Assembly: GCA_964501315.1 (NCBI GenBank) | Contig: CAZCSO010000009.1 | Span: forward strand, 1-62,146 | DNA from: UBA5603 sp964501315 | Lineage (GTDB): Bacteria > Bacillota_I > Bacilli_A > Izemoplasmatales > Hujiaoplasmataceae | Reading direction: 5' to 3' | Length of the DNA: 62,146 nucleotides | Part shown: positions 15,178-24,671 of the stretch, one piece after another | Numbering within the stretch: position 1 is the stretch's first letter | Layout of the letters: each line of letters begins with the position of its first letter | Position numbers and translations under genes: made by a program | The notes under the pieces: model-generated | The model's database searches: none | Told to the model about the DNA's origin: nothing | What the model saw: the letters and a program-made list of their open reading frames with translations, nothing else

Positions 15178-16719
15178 ATGAAAAAAATCGTAATCATTGG
15201 CGGTGTAGCGGGTGGAGCCACTGTGGCGACACGCCTACGTCGTCTGTCAGAAGAAAATGAAATTATCTTGTTTGAACGCGACGAGTTTGTTTCGTTTGCG
15301 AATTGCGGACTGCCCTATTACATCGGCGGCGTCATTAAAGACCGTGAACGTTTATTGGTGGAATCCGTTGAAGGGTTAAAAAACAAGTTTAACTTGGATG
15401 TTCGGAATTTCTCTGAAGTCACCGACATCAACCGTGAAACCAAAACAGTTACCGTTAAACAAGTCAAAACCGGGGCCGTATACGAAGAAAGTTTCGATTA
15501 CCTCGTGTTATCGCCCGGTGCTAAACCCATCGTCATCCCGACACCCGGTTTAGAGAACGCTACGAATGTTTTCACCCTTCGTAATATTCCCGATACCGAT
15601 CGCATCAAAACCTTCATTGAAGAAACGCGTCCGAAGACAGCCGTTGTTATTGGCGGTGGCTTCATTGGCATTGAAATGGCAGAAAATTTAACCGAAGCCG
15701 GAATCACGGTTTCTGTCATTGATCTCGCCAATCAAATTTTGACCCCGTTAGACGTTGAAATGGCTAAGATGGCTCAAAACGAAATGGAAACTCACGGCGT
15801 CAGTTTCTACTTATCGGATGTGGTCAGTTCGTTCTCCGATTCTGGCAAAACCGTCACCTTGAAAAGCGGAAAAGTTCTATCCGCCGATTTGGTCATTATG
15901 GGCGTTGGCGTTAAACCCGAAAACGAATTGGCCGTCAAAGCCAATTTGAAAGTGGGACCGAGAGGCCATATCGTTACGACCTCCTCGATGCAAACAAAAG
16001 ACGCTAAAACCGATGCCGTTGTCGATAACATCTATGCCATCGGTGATGCCGTTGAAGTCAGCGATTTGATTGACAACACACCCACAGCGATAGCGTTGGC
16101 ATGGCCGGCTAATCGCCAAGGACGTTTGGTCGCCGATCACATTTCAGGTAGAACGACGCACTATGTCGGTTCCTTAGGTAGTTCGATTGTCAAAGTCTTC
16201 GACCTCATCTTGGCATCGACGGGTCATAACGAAAAGATTCTGAACCGTAAAGGTGTTACTTATAAATCCATTTACGTATCACGAGGGAACCATGCGGGTT
16301 ATTATCCCGGTGCCCGTGACATTTTCTTGAAATTAATCTTTACCCCCGAAGGCAAGATTTTAGGTGCACAAGGCGTTGGCGGTGATGGTACCGATAAACG
16401 GATTGACGTCATTGCGACCGCAATTGCCGGAAATTTGAACGTCCGTGATTTGCCCGATTTGCAACTTTGTTATGCTCCGCCGTTTGGTTCTGCCAAAGAC
16501 CCTGTCAACATTGCCGGTTACGTCGCAGAAAATTTATTGGATGGACTCTTTGAGTACGTTCGCTTCGATCAAGTCGACGAACTCGTCAAAAACAAAGCTT
16601 NNNNNNNNNNNNNNNNNNNNNNNNNNNNNNNNNNNNNNNNNNNNNNNNNNNNNNNNNNNNNNNNNNNNNNNNNNNNNNNNNNNNNNNNNNNNNNNNNNNN
16701 CCGGAACATCGTGAGGTAA
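15178..16719 (+). CDS. CoA-disulfide reductase with rhodanese domain (gap inside)
   Basis: This FAD/NAD(P)H-dependent oxidoreductase has an N-terminal GGVAGGATVATRLRR FAD-binding site, the active Cys in FANCGLPYY and a second dinucleotide site VVIGGGFIGIEMAENL, which fits CoA-disulfide reductases or related NADH:polysulfide reductases. At about residue 460 it enters a region (FEYVRFDQVDELV) like the start of a C-terminal rhodanese domain, and then the 100-N gap falls. Most of that domain is not visible and the end (TAA 16717-16719) depends on the true gap length. GTGAGGAG precedes ATG 15178. Together with the TusA/DsrE gene it points to handling of persulfide sulfur and thiol redox. Confidence 0.8.
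   Translation: MKKIVIIGGVAGGATVATRLRRLSEENEIILFERDEFVSFANCGLPYYIGGVIKDRERLLVESVEGLKNKFNLDVRNFSEVTDINRETKTVTVKQVKTGAVYEESFDYLVLSPGAKPIVIPTPGLENATNVFTLRNIPDTDRIKTFIEETRPKTAVVIGGGFIGIEMAENLTEAGITVSVIDLANQILTPLDVEMAKMAQNEMETHGVSFYLSDVVSSFSDSGKTVTLKSGKVLSADLVIMGVGVKPENELAVKANLKVGPRGHIVTTSSMQTKDAKTDAVVDNIYAIGDAVEVSDLIDNTPTAIALAWPANRQGRLVADHISGRTTHYVGSLGSSIVKVFDLILASTGHNEKILNRKGVTYKSIYVSRGNHAGYYPGARDIFLKLIFTPEGKILGAQGVGGDGTDKRIDVIATAIAGNLNVRDLPDLQLCYAPPFGSAKDPVNIAGYVAENLLDGLFEYVRFDQVDELVKNKAXXXXXXXXXXXXXXXXXXXXXXXXXXXXXXXXXXRNIVR
16601..16700. other. Assembly gap (100 N)
   Basis: Exactly 100 undetermined bases, most likely a placeholder of unknown true length. It interrupts the C-terminal part of the oxidoreductase gene. 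Confidence 0.98.
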
Positions 16720-16724
16720 ATCCT

Positions 16725-17474
16725 ATGGCTACATCATCAACCATTAAAGCAAAAATTACCATCGACGCCTGCGGCTTGCAATGTCCAGGACCCATCATGC
16801 AGACATTCAAAGCCGTTGACAAGTTATCCCTCGGTGAAGCCGTTCAAATTGAAGCGACGGACCCAGGATTTGCCAAAGACATCGAAAAGTGGTGTGAAAA
16901 CACTGGCAATACGTTGTTACTGAACGAAAAGGACGGAAGCATTTATCGTGCGGTTGTTCAAAAGGGTGGAACGCCCACGTCTGCCATGAAAGTAACGACG
17001 AGTGGCGAAAACACCACGATCGTCTTGTTCAGTGGCGACATGGATAAAGCGATGGCTTCCCTCATCATCGCTCAAGGATCCGCTGCGATGGGTAAAAATG
17101 TCACCATCTTCTGTACGTTCTGGGGACTTAATTTACTCAGAAAAGATAACAAGGTCAACGTCAAAAAATCATTTGTTGAAAAAATGTTCGGTGCCATGAT
17201 GCCAAGAGGTCCGAAAAAAATGGGTGTCTCCAAGCTAAACTTTGGTGGCATGGGTGCGTCCATGATGAAAGGCGTCATGAAGAAAAAGAATGTTCCGTTA
17301 CTAGAGCAACAACTTGAAAATGCCATGGCAGCCGGTGTTCATTTCATTGCTTGTACGATGAGTATGGATATTATGGGAATTAAGAAAGAAGAACTGTTGG
17401 AAGGCATCGAATACGCAGGCGTCGCTACTTACTTGGCGGAAAGTGATAAAGCTGGTGTCACGTTATTCATTTAG
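16725..17474 (+). CDS. TusA-DsrE fusion sulfur-carrier protein
   Basis: This 249-residue protein has an N-terminal TusA/SirA-like domain (about 1-75) with the sulfur-carrying Cys in CGLQCPGPIMQTF, followed by a DsrE/DsrF/DrsH-like domain (about 88-249) with GDMDKAMASLIIAQGSAAMG and an internal Cys in FIACTMSMDIMG. Such fusions often sit next to CoA-disulfide reductase/rhodanese genes, as here, and pass persulfide sulfur between partners. GTGAGG stands 9 bases before the ATG. The gene starts 5 bases after the reductase stop. Confidence 0.85.
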   Translation: MATSSTIKAKITIDACGLQCPGPIMQTFKAVDKLSLGEAVQIEATDPGFAKDIEKWCENTGNTLLLNEKDGSIYRAVVQKGGTPTSAMKVTTSGENTTIVLFSGDMDKAMASLIIAQGSAAMGKNVTIFCTFWGLNLLRKDNKVNVKKSFVEKMFGAMMPRGPKKMGVSKLNFGGMGASMMKGVMKKKNVPLLEQQLENAMAAGVHFIACTMSMDIMGIKKEELLEGIEYAGVATYLAESDKAGVTLFI

Positions 17475-17500
17475 TTCTGATTCAAAGTTTATATCAAAAT

Positions 17501-17537
17501 AAAAGATGTTGTGATTTCTCTTCGCAACATCTTTTTT
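17501..17537. terminator. Bidirectional terminator
   Basis: AAAAGATGTTG and CAACATCTTTTTT (17501-17511 and 17525-17537) form a stem with T runs on both strands. It ends the TusA-DsrE gene on plus and the large lipoprotein gene on minus. Confidence 0.8.
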
Positions 17538-17554
17538 ATTTGTTTATTTAAGAA

Positions 17555-20500
17555 TTAATCGATTCGGGTGAGCGTCGGAATGACCAATACAAAGACTTTG
17601 TCGTAGCTGTAGGGTGTAAATTCAATGTAATAATCACCGGCTTCTAGAAGTAAAGATTGAACCCAGTTGTAATCAACCTGCGTACCGTCGGCTTTGTAAA
17701 GGATGGCATATTGATATGAATATCCGAAATCTTCATAATAGGTCGACAATTGATAATGGCCTTGTTCTGTGATGGTCAAATTGAGGCGGGCGATTTTTGC
17801 ATCGTCAAGCATGAAGATAATCGGTGAAAGCGAAGTGTCCGTCCAATCATAGGTATTTCCATTATCACTCGAAGGAACGGTTATGTACGAATAATCAAAA
17901 CCAAAGGTACCTGTAAAATAGCCATTAAGTTCGAATTGAAGTGATCGGTCCTTAGGAATATAGAAGTAGGAGGGCGTCATCCACGATTCGGGATTATTGT
18001 AAAGCATGCATCCGTCAAAAGAAAAGTTTATTTCATCGTTCAAGGTTATATCAATCGTATCATCTTCTGTAACCTCACCGATAAAATACGGCGATATCAC
18101 TAAGATTCGATCGTAATCAGCCATGGGGATATCAATGGTGCTACCAGTCACACCCACAAGATCAACGGTCAATTCAAGTGTTCCATCGGTTGATTCAATC
18201 GCCGAGTTAACAAATACGGGTGGGATATCTTCATCGACAATTATATCAACACCTTGTTTAGATGACGATGTGATTTCAACGTAATACGTGCCTGAATAAG
18301 GTGCAGTGAACCGTTGATCATAAGGGATTTCATTTAACAATTCATCCAAAATGACAAACTCCGGATTCAAGTGATCACCGCGAAACTCGACACTGTATTG
18401 ACTGGCTTCAAGTTCAAGTTTGAGATAGTATGTTCCCTCATCAAGGATCCATCGTGTTTGAGAAGGATACGTAGTGAACAAGATCGAATCAATGGATGTT
18501 GGTAAGTAAAACAATAAGGATTCTTGATCAAACGGTGAAATAATCGTAATCGGCTCTAATTGAGTCTCCATTGATGAGGTAATCTCAACATCGTAATCGA
18601 GCAACGCTAAACCCGTTATGGAGTAAGCAACTTGGTAATTGGTAAAGTCTTCTGAGAATTGGTAATGAATAGTGATGGTTTGACCATCAAGGCCTTGAAT
18701 GCCTTGTTGTTCCAAAAGAATACTCAAATCAACGCCACCTTCACTCAAGAAACGACTGGTCACAATCAAATCAAAGTTGAAATCATCGATATTGGTGATC
18801 GAAACGACATTCGACATATCGATGCCGCCCGAAAAGTCATAGTAAGCTTCCAAGAAATTCATCGTATTCGCAGAAGAAGCTAATATTTGATACTGAGCAA
18901 CGGGATTATTGATTTCAAATTCAACCAAAGGCCCTCTGGTTCCATCAATTACATAAGCAAAGAAACTGGGAATTCCATTAGCAATAACACGGGTAGACTG
19001 CCGATAGAATAAAGCCGATAAATCAAAAGCTCCATTACTCCGTGTAGTTGTTTCTGAAATGGTGGTGTTTTCATCCTTGATGGTCATGGTAAAGAGTGCT
19101 TCGGAATTAAAACTGGGATTCAGTAGGAATTCGTCTTCAAATTGCGAAATAGCTAGATTGAAAGCCTCGACATCGCCCGTTGTGACGATAGGGGGCTCGT
19201 TACCTCCTTCTAAATCGTTCAGGATGTCTTGGTCAATATACTGATAAAGTTCTGTTTGTAAATCCTCTGCGAAAAAATCAAGATTTTCAACATGGAAATA
19301 GTCTTTTATGTCTGGGAAGTTATCCAAGTTGACCTGATTAAAGAATTCTAGATTGGCTTTGGGATGCGAAAGGGATAATCCGAACTGCGATAATGAAAAG
19401 ATATCATCCGTAAACATTTCGGGTCCATCTAAATTCATCCAGAGGCCTAAAAAACCGTACGTCGGCGTATAGGTGTAATTCAATCGTCCATCGTAGAGTT
19501 TGGTTCCGTCGCTGGTATAGATTCCGGTAAGCTCATCGATTTCAGAATTTGAATAAGGACTGACGACAACGTAATCCCATCCGGTTGCGGTAGCGAAGTT
19601 GATCTGTAACGTGATGAGTTCATCGGATAGTGATAAGTCTTCATATCGGTAAACTTGACCGTATTCATCAAAAATGTCGTATGTTTCGGAGACAATCTCA
19701 TCATTAATGACTTGAAGGTAACTTTGAACGTTGAGCTCACGGTTATATCGGCTTAGGACATACCCCTTATCGGATCCCTCAATCTGTTCGATAACCGAAT
19801 CGCCGTAGCTGATGGTGAATTGTTCATCATTTTCGATGCTGGTATAACACAGGGAGGCATTATCGGGTGCGTAATTGACATAGATGGCTTCTTTGTTTTC
19901 TGTGAATTTAAAATAATTGAAGCTCATTGCCAAATCGTCGTTGGAGCCGATGGACATCGAAGAGTAATAATAGTAGTGCAATTCTTGATATTCTAGTAAG
20001 TCATCATTGGTTCCGAGTTTGAGATAGAAGTGCTCGGTTCTATAAAGAGCATCAATCAGAATATAGCCACTTTCGGAATAGATAAATTCATACGTGATGG
20101 ATGAATCATCGTTGGGGTTGAAGGGCTCATTAAGATTAATAGCACTTTGATCTTCAATCATTTCCCGAATGTTCGTCACCACAAGTAAGGTGGTGATCAA
20201 TTGTTCAAAGTAGTTAGAATAGACCCGGTCCGGCTGTTCTGTGTAATGAACGGCAAGAATCTCATCGCGGGTAATGGTTTCCGTTAATTCTTCACCTTCT
20301 AACAGTAATGGTGAGATCTTTTGATAACCACGTGTTTCCAATTGCATGGACGTGACAATCACATCCAAGCGATTTTCATACGAAACGAGTTCGTTATAAA
20401 AATCGGTAATGGAATGTTCATCGCTTATCGTTGCTGTCGTTTGAGAAGACGATGACACCGTTGAACTCTGAGTCGTGGTTGTTTCTTTGTCAGATTGGCA

Positions 20501-20557
20501 AGCAAGCATAATTACCGATAATCCGAAGATTCCAAGTAAGATAGCTAATTTTTTCAT
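17555..20557 (-). CDS. Very large surface lipoprotein, 1000 residues
   Basis: The signal peptide ends VIMLAC, followed by a Thr/Ser-rich linker (about residues 22-45). An alpha-helical N-terminal domain and many aromatic beta-rich segments follow. The last ~350 residues hold repeated sandwich-like units (GTYYLKLELEASQYSVEF, SGTYYVEITSSS, QGHYQLSTYYED, AGDYYIEFTPYS) resembling PPC-type domains. No catalytic motif is recognised. GGAGAC precedes the ATG. It is transcribed alone and is probably a surface adhesion or structural protein; the function is unknown. Confidence 0.75.
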   Translation of the reverse strand: MKKLAILLGIFGLSVIMLACQSDKETTTTQSSTVSSSSQTTATISDEHSITDFYNELVSYENRLDVIVTSMQLETRGYQKISPLLLEGEELTETITRDEILAVHYTEQPDRVYSNYFEQLITTLLVVTNIREMIEDQSAINLNEPFNPNDDSSITYEFIYSESGYILIDALYRTEHFYLKLGTNDDLLEYQELHYYYYSSMSIGSNDDLAMSFNYFKFTENKEAIYVNYAPDNASLCYTSIENDEQFTISYGDSVIEQIEGSDKGYVLSRYNRELNVQSYLQVINDEIVSETYDIFDEYGQVYRYEDLSLSDELITLQINFATATGWDYVVVSPYSNSEIDELTGIYTSDGTKLYDGRLNYTYTPTYGFLGLWMNLDGPEMFTDDIFSLSQFGLSLSHPKANLEFFNQVNLDNFPDIKDYFHVENLDFFAEDLQTELYQYIDQDILNDLEGGNEPPIVTTGDVEAFNLAISQFEDEFLLNPSFNSEALFTMTIKDENTTISETTTRSNGAFDLSALFYRQSTRVIANGIPSFFAYVIDGTRGPLVEFEINNPVAQYQILASSANTMNFLEAYYDFSGGIDMSNVVSITNIDDFNFDLIVTSRFLSEGGVDLSILLEQQGIQGLDGQTITIHYQFSEDFTNYQVAYSITGLALLDYDVEITSSMETQLEPITIISPFDQESLLFYLPTSIDSILFTTYPSQTRWILDEGTYYLKLELEASQYSVEFRGDHLNPEFVILDELLNEIPYDQRFTAPYSGTYYVEITSSSKQGVDIIVDEDIPPVFVNSAIESTDGTLELTVDLVGVTGSTIDIPMADYDRILVISPYFIGEVTEDDTIDITLNDEINFSFDGCMLYNNPESWMTPSYFYIPKDRSLQFELNGYFTGTFGFDYSYITVPSSDNGNTYDWTDTSLSPIIFMLDDAKIARLNLTITEQGHYQLSTYYEDFGYSYQYAILYKADGTQVDYNWVQSLLLEAGDYYIEFTPYSYDKVFVLVIPTLTRID

Positions 20558-20675
20558 AACAGTCTCCGTTCTTTGAGGTTATTGATATGTAAAATTGTGA
20601 GTAAATTATCTAGTATTGAAATTCTCTATTTCTTATTATAATCCTTTTTATTTAGATAATATACAATAACATTAT

Positions 20676-20720
20676 AAAAAAAGAGAGATTTTTTTGGAAA
20701 TCTCATCTCTTTTTTTCTCT
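20676..20720 (-). terminator. Terminator of the DUF2202 gene
   Basis: On the minus strand GAGATTT and AAATCTC form a stem, extended by AGAGAT/TCT pairing, followed by a T run. The plus strand also shows T residues after it. Confidence 0.7.
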
Positions 20721-20730
20721 TATATCTTAG

Positions 20731-21378
20731 TTAGTTAGAACGGCATTGACCATTCGCAGTTTTAAATTGGTTGCCTGCTTGGTTCTTGGATTGAAATGCT
20801 TTGCGAAATTGATTCTTTACTTGATTCATCATATCGTTGGCATACCCATAATAACGATCTCTTGAAAATGCCGCTAAATGTGACTCTGATGCCTGAACCA
20901 ACGATTCAAATACATCACGAACGTCATCGGGTAGGTTGTCTTGACTCAGAAACTGTTCATAAAGAGCTATGTTGGCGATTTCTGCTTCCTTGCCGGTTGC
21001 AATCGCACTCGAAATGGTTTCTGGAATGACGACGTAAGATGACCCATTGTCTTCAGGAACGGTTACACCATATGTTTCAAATAAGGGTAATAATAATGAG
21101 ATGTGTGCTTGTTCGGCTTTGACGATGTTTGTAAAGGGACGAATTTCACCAAATGTTTCGATAATGGCTTGGTATTCGGCGAGTGCACGGTACTCATCTG
21201 CTATCGCATATTGAAGCATTTCTTCTACGGTATAGACTTTTGATTCATCTAAGGATAACGATGAGAGGGTGGAATCTTGATAGACACTTTCTGCGTTGAG
21301 TGTGGAAAAGGATAATAACCCGATTCCAAGGGCGACCAAACCCATGATCATGATACTTTTTAACTTAATTTTTTTCAT
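20731..21378 (-). CDS. DUF2202 ferritin-like exported protein
   Basis: This 215-residue protein has a cleavable signal peptide (IMIMGLVALGIGLLSFSTLNA) and then a four-helix domain with spaced Glu and His residues: DEYRALAEYQAII, IVKAEQAHISLLLPL, AEIANIALYEQFL and ASESHLAAFSRD. This is the ferritin-like DUF2202 pattern, with carboxylate/His ligands for a metal pair. CAGGAGG precedes the ATG. Its function is not established; a role in metal or redox handling outside the membrane is inferred. Confidence 0.8.
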   Translation of the reverse strand: MKKIKLKSIMIMGLVALGIGLLSFSTLNAESVYQDSTLSSLSLDESKVYTVEEMLQYAIADEYRALAEYQAIIETFGEIRPFTNIVKAEQAHISLLLPLFETYGVTVPEDNGSSYVVIPETISSAIATGKEAEIANIALYEQFLSQDNLPDDVRDVFESLVQASESHLAAFSRDRYYGYANDMMNQVKNQFRKAFQSKNQAGNQFKTANGQCRSN

Positions 21379-21487
21379 AATAGCCTCCTGTTTTTTTGTT
21401 TCGGAAGATATACGGGAATCAGTATGAAATTATTGGACGAATTTGTTAACCTCATACAATCTACACAAATTTGTTAAGTATGTAGAT

Positions 21488-21531
21488 AATCGATTATTAT
21501 TCATAAATAAATCAATGATGAATAATCGATT
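21488..21531. promoter_or_regulatory. Inverted repeat between divergent genes
   Basis: AATCGATTATTATTCAT (21488-21504) and ATGAATAATCGATT (21518-21531) pair over 14 bases with a 3-base bulge. It lies between the divergent DUF2202 and ArsC genes, without a T tail, so it may be an operator rather than a terminator. Confidence 0.45.
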
Positions 21532-21633
21532 GTTTCTGACTAACTAACAATTTTACTATAGAAAGATGCAATCGTTTGATGAGATGGTTTTTCTATGATA
21601 AAATAAAATTATGTCAAATAAGTTAGGTGACCA

Positions 21634-22038
21634 ATGAAAAAACGCGTTGCATTCGTATGCATCCATAACAGTTGTCGTAGCATCATGGCCGAAGGGTGGG
21701 CAAGAGCACTTGGCAGTGATGTCATTGAAGCGTATTCAGCGGGAACACAGTCGTACCCCGCTCCCAAACCCATGGCCATCCAGGTGATGGAAGAAGCCAA
21801 GGTACCCATGGGTTTTGCATCCTCAAAGTTGTTATCGGATATTCCCGATTCGTTTGATATCTTGATTACCATGGGATGCGGGGTTGAATGTCCTTATGTA
21901 CCGTGTATGTACCGTGAGGATTGGGGAATAGAGGACCCTTCAGGAGGATCAAAGGAAGATTTTGAGAAAACTCGAGAGATTATCAAAACAAAGATAATCG
22001 AATTCATTCAGAAAATTCAGAATGGTTATTATACGTAA
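21634..22038 (+). CDS. arsC: Arsenate reductase ArsC / low-molecular-weight phosphatase
   Basis: This 134-residue protein has the P-loop CIHNSCRS (CX5R-S) starting at Cys9 and a later pair of cysteines in MGCGVECPYVPC, followed by EDWGIEDPSGG. This is the thioredoxin-linked ArsC pattern, where the first Cys attacks arsenate and the later cysteines form the transient disulfide. AGGTGA stands before the ATG. No arsenic pump or ArsR gene is nearby, so it is an isolated copy. Confidence 0.85.
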   Translation: MKKRVAFVCIHNSCRSIMAEGWARALGSDVIEAYSAGTQSYPAPKPMAIQVMEEAKVPMGFASSKLLSDIPDSFDILITMGCGVECPYVPCMYREDWGIEDPSGGSKEDFEKTREIIKTKIIEFIQKIQNGYYT

Positions 22039-22043
22039 AAAAA

Positions 22044-22074
22044 GGCCGCATCCGGAGATGCGACCATTTTTTTT
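22044..22074. terminator. Bidirectional terminator
   Basis: GGCCGCATC (22044-22052) and GATGCGACC (22057-22065) form a stem with a 4-base loop, with a T run after it and an A run before it. It ends both arsC and the minus-strand membrane gene. Confidence 0.85.
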
Positions 22075-22078
22075 AGAT

Positions 22079-22378
22079 TCACAGAATTGAATTAAGCATG
22101 GAAACGATGGAATCACCCAAATCCGGGAAGAACATGAAGATAACCACTATGGCTAAAATCAAGATGTAGATAAAGGCAAAGAGTTTCTTTCCAGAGACAA
22201 ATTCCATACCGACGATGGCGGCGACTGCCAACGCAGCGAATTGTTGTGCTAAAACGAGATAATCCATTACATCAGCGGGTAGATTAAATCCGAATTGTGC
22301 GTCCGTATATAAAAAGGCATACAATACAATCGTTAAAAATCCGAGAATCTGACCTAAGACATTCCAAAATTTTTTCAT
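22079..22378 (-). CDS. Small membrane protein, 99 residues
   Basis: Three hydrophobic helices are visible (ILGFLTIVLYAFLY, LAQQFAALAVAAIVGM and FAFIYILILAIVVIFMF), with charged ends. AAGGAG precedes the ATG. The stop is TGA, two codons before a TAA in the same frame. I do not recognise a family. Confidence 0.65.
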   Translation of the reverse strand: MKKFWNVLGQILGFLTIVLYAFLYTDAQFGFNLPADVMDYLVLAQQFAALAVAAIVGMEFVSGKKLFAFIYILILAIVVIFMFFPDLGDSIVSMLNSIL

Positions 22379-22590
22379 TTTACGCTCCTTATGTGTTTTT
22401 TTTCATTATAACGAATGATGGCCATGCTTTCAATATAAACTGAATAAATAATCACTATTTTTTATCATAAAAGTATTTTTATTTATCATTTTTTCATTAT
22501 TCGATAATTTCGAGAATCCAGCGATTGACAGGTTAATGGGCTATGATATAATTATCACTCGGAAATCAAGAAAGAAATGGGAGTGCTACC

Positions 22591-23721
22591 GTGTCAAGCC
22601 TAACTTCAAAGGGGCTATCAACCAGTTTGCAAGGAGAATTTATTGTCCCGAATTATTATCCGAAATTCAGTTGTAAAGGCGGCTCTTGTCGCAACACTTG
22701 TTGCGCCGGTTGGGGCGTAAAAATATCTCAAAAACAGTATTATCAATTGTTAAGCATCGACACTTCCGTCGAGATAAAAGAAAACGTTGACCGTGCTTTT
22801 CGGGTTTGTCTTAATCCAACGGTCGATACCTTTGCGGAAATCGCCCATACGTATCAAGGTGTTTGCCCCCTATTGACTGAGAATGGTTGGTGCCAATTAC
22901 ACCAAACCTTAGGGGAGACCTACTTACCAACGATTTGTCGTTATTATCCTAAGGCTCCCAAAAATGATTATGTTATGGAAAGTTCGTGTTCGAATAGTTG
23001 TGAAAGAACGTTGGAACTTTTGACGGAATCTTCTGAACCAATCACATTTGAAGTTAAACCAATAGCCTTTGATTTACCCATGAGGGATTCACAAAAATCC
23101 ATCGATGATCGGTCAAGGTATTCCTATTATAGAACGCAATGTTTTGCGTATTTGTCAGATCGATCAGTAAATCTTTCCGATCGTATTCGAAAATGGGGTT
23201 CTTGGTTTTCTGAACAGAAGAAGGATGCGCTTTTGTTAGAATCTCGAGATGGAACTTCGTTAGAGATTGGCCAACTATTACGTCGATTTTATCCCGTTTT
23301 CCATCATTTATTGTCAAGTCACCATACGCTTACTTCATGGGTTGAAAACGAGAGAGTTTTTTTTGAAGAGGGGAAAGCGGTTGATGCGTATCAAAAAGCG
23401 ACGTTAGTATTATCGGAACGCTTTCCTAATCACGAAATCTATCTCGAAAAAATACTTGTGAATCATCTGATCTATTCAGCGTATCCCTATTCAATGCCAT
23501 TTGATGAGGCTTATGCTGCACTGGTCGGACTCTATGCGTTCATTCGATTGATTGTGTTTATGCTTATACCACTCATTTTTCAGCTATCGGATTACATTGA
23601 TGTCATGGCAAGATTGTTCCGAGTAATCGGCCATTCTTCGTTTGAACGCAATATGATTGTTTTGATGAATGATGAAGGGTTGAATTCACTGTCATTACTA
23701 AATCAATTAGTTTCCTTGTAA
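22591..23721 (+). CDS. FliB-like (lysine-N-methylase family) protein
   Basis: This 376-residue protein starts with GTG after GGGAG. The N-terminal third has the cysteine cluster of FliB-like proteins: CKGGSCRNTCCAGW, then GVCPLLTENGWCQLHQTLGETYLPTICRYYP, then CSNSCERTLELL. This cluster is thought to bind metal. In flagellated bacteria FliB methylates flagellin lysines, but no flagellar gene is seen here and relatives occur widely in non-motile Firmicutes. The real substrate is unknown, perhaps another surface protein. Confidence 0.8.
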   Translation: MSSLTSKGLSTSLQGEFIVPNYYPKFSCKGGSCRNTCCAGWGVKISQKQYYQLLSIDTSVEIKENVDRAFRVCLNPTVDTFAEIAHTYQGVCPLLTENGWCQLHQTLGETYLPTICRYYPKAPKNDYVMESSCSNSCERTLELLTESSEPITFEVKPIAFDLPMRDSQKSIDDRSRYSYYRTQCFAYLSDRSVNLSDRIRKWGSWFSEQKKDALLLESRDGTSLEIGQLLRRFYPVFHHLLSSHHTLTSWVENERVFFEEGKAVDAYQKATLVLSERFPNHEIYLEKILVNHLIYSAYPYSMPFDEAYAALVGLYAFIRLIVFMLIPLIFQLSDYIDVMARLFRVIGHSSFERNMIVLMNDEGLNSLSLLNQLVSL

Positions 23722-23724
23722 AAA

Positions 23725-23750
23725 GACAATCGCAACCGATTGTCCTTTTT
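23725..23750. terminator. Bidirectional terminator
   Basis: GACAATCG (23725-23732) and CGATTGTC (23737-23744) form a perfect stem around CAAC, with an A run before and T run after. It closes the FliB-like gene and the ThpR/GNAT/QueG operon. Confidence 0.85.
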
Positions 23751-24667
23751 TATTTGAGATTGTCTAACGTTCTTTGAGCCTGATCAAGGTACCATGTTGG
23801 TTTCGATGAATCCATTGATTGACGGATTAGATCCTTATAGATAGTCCAATGATGATTTTCAATAAGCGTCAATGCGTTGCGCATTAGAAGGGTTTTTCCA
23901 CGCCACAAATAGGCCTTGTTTGCGTACATCTCTTTGAATTTCTTTTCTGAAAGTGTAAAGAGATCATTGATTAATACGCGATCGGATGGAAGCGTTTCAA
24001 ATTCGAGATGAGTTAACATCCCTTTATTGAGATTTTTTGGGCAGGCCAATTGACATAAATCGCATCCTAATAACAGATAATTATCACGGACTTCGTCATT
24101 TGACAAGAGGCGCTTTTGTTGATTGTAATTACTGATGCATAAAGCAGAGTGATAGTTTGTTTCGGATAAAGCTTTTCTAGGACAAGCTTGGATGCATTTC
24201 GTGCAGTCTTTACAAGAGTCAAGTGGTGAATGAATGGTCTCGAATTCTACAGGAAAATCGATAAAAATCATTCCTAAAAAAACATAGCTACCCCATTCGG
24301 GTGTAATGAGCATTTGATTTCTTCCGATAAACCCTAAATGTGCCAATTCAGCGGCCTTACGTTCATCGTGAGGGTGATTGTCAACACCGTAGGAATACGA
24401 AAGATTAAGTGTTGACATCACGGATTGAATGCGTTGTTTCAATGCTTGGTGATAGTCCATACCAAATGTATAAAACGAGGCAACCAAGGATTCCTTATTT
24501 TGAATTGTTGGGCGTTTCGGATAGGCTAATGCGACGACCACCAACATTTCATACGATTCACTTCCCGCAGCGATTGTTTTCAGCGCATCAAAATAGCGTT
24601 GGCTTTTGATAATGCCAACGGAATCAAATTGGGTTTTGAATGCGCGTAAAATATCGTTTTGATTCAT
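23750..24667 (-). CDS. queG: Epoxyqueuosine reductase-like protein
   Basis: This 305-residue protein carries two 4Fe-4S clusters: CKDCTKCIQACP and a later CDLCQLACP, plus the GFIGRNQMLITPEWGSYVFLG region typical of QueG. QueG uses cobalamin and Fe-S clusters to reduce epoxyqueuosine in tRNA to queuosine. It lacks the C-terminal HEAT-repeat extension of some members. ATG 24667 has AAAGGAATGA upstream, which also contains the stop of the preceding GNAT gene, so translation is probably coupled. Confidence 0.85.
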   Translation of the reverse strand: MNQNDILRAFKTQFDSVGIIKSQRYFDALKTIAAGSESYEMLVVVALAYPKRPTIQNKESLVASFYTFGMDYHQALKQRIQSVMSTLNLSYSYGVDNHPHDERKAAELAHLGFIGRNQMLITPEWGSYVFLGMIFIDFPVEFETIHSPLDSCKDCTKCIQACPRKALSETNYHSALCISNYNQQKRLLSNDEVRDNYLLLGCDLCQLACPKNLNKGMLTHLEFETLPSDRVLINDLFTLSEKKFKEMYANKAYLWRGKTLLMRNALTLIENHHWTIYKDLIRQSMDSSKPTWYLDQAQRTLDNLK

Positions 24668-24671
24668 AATT

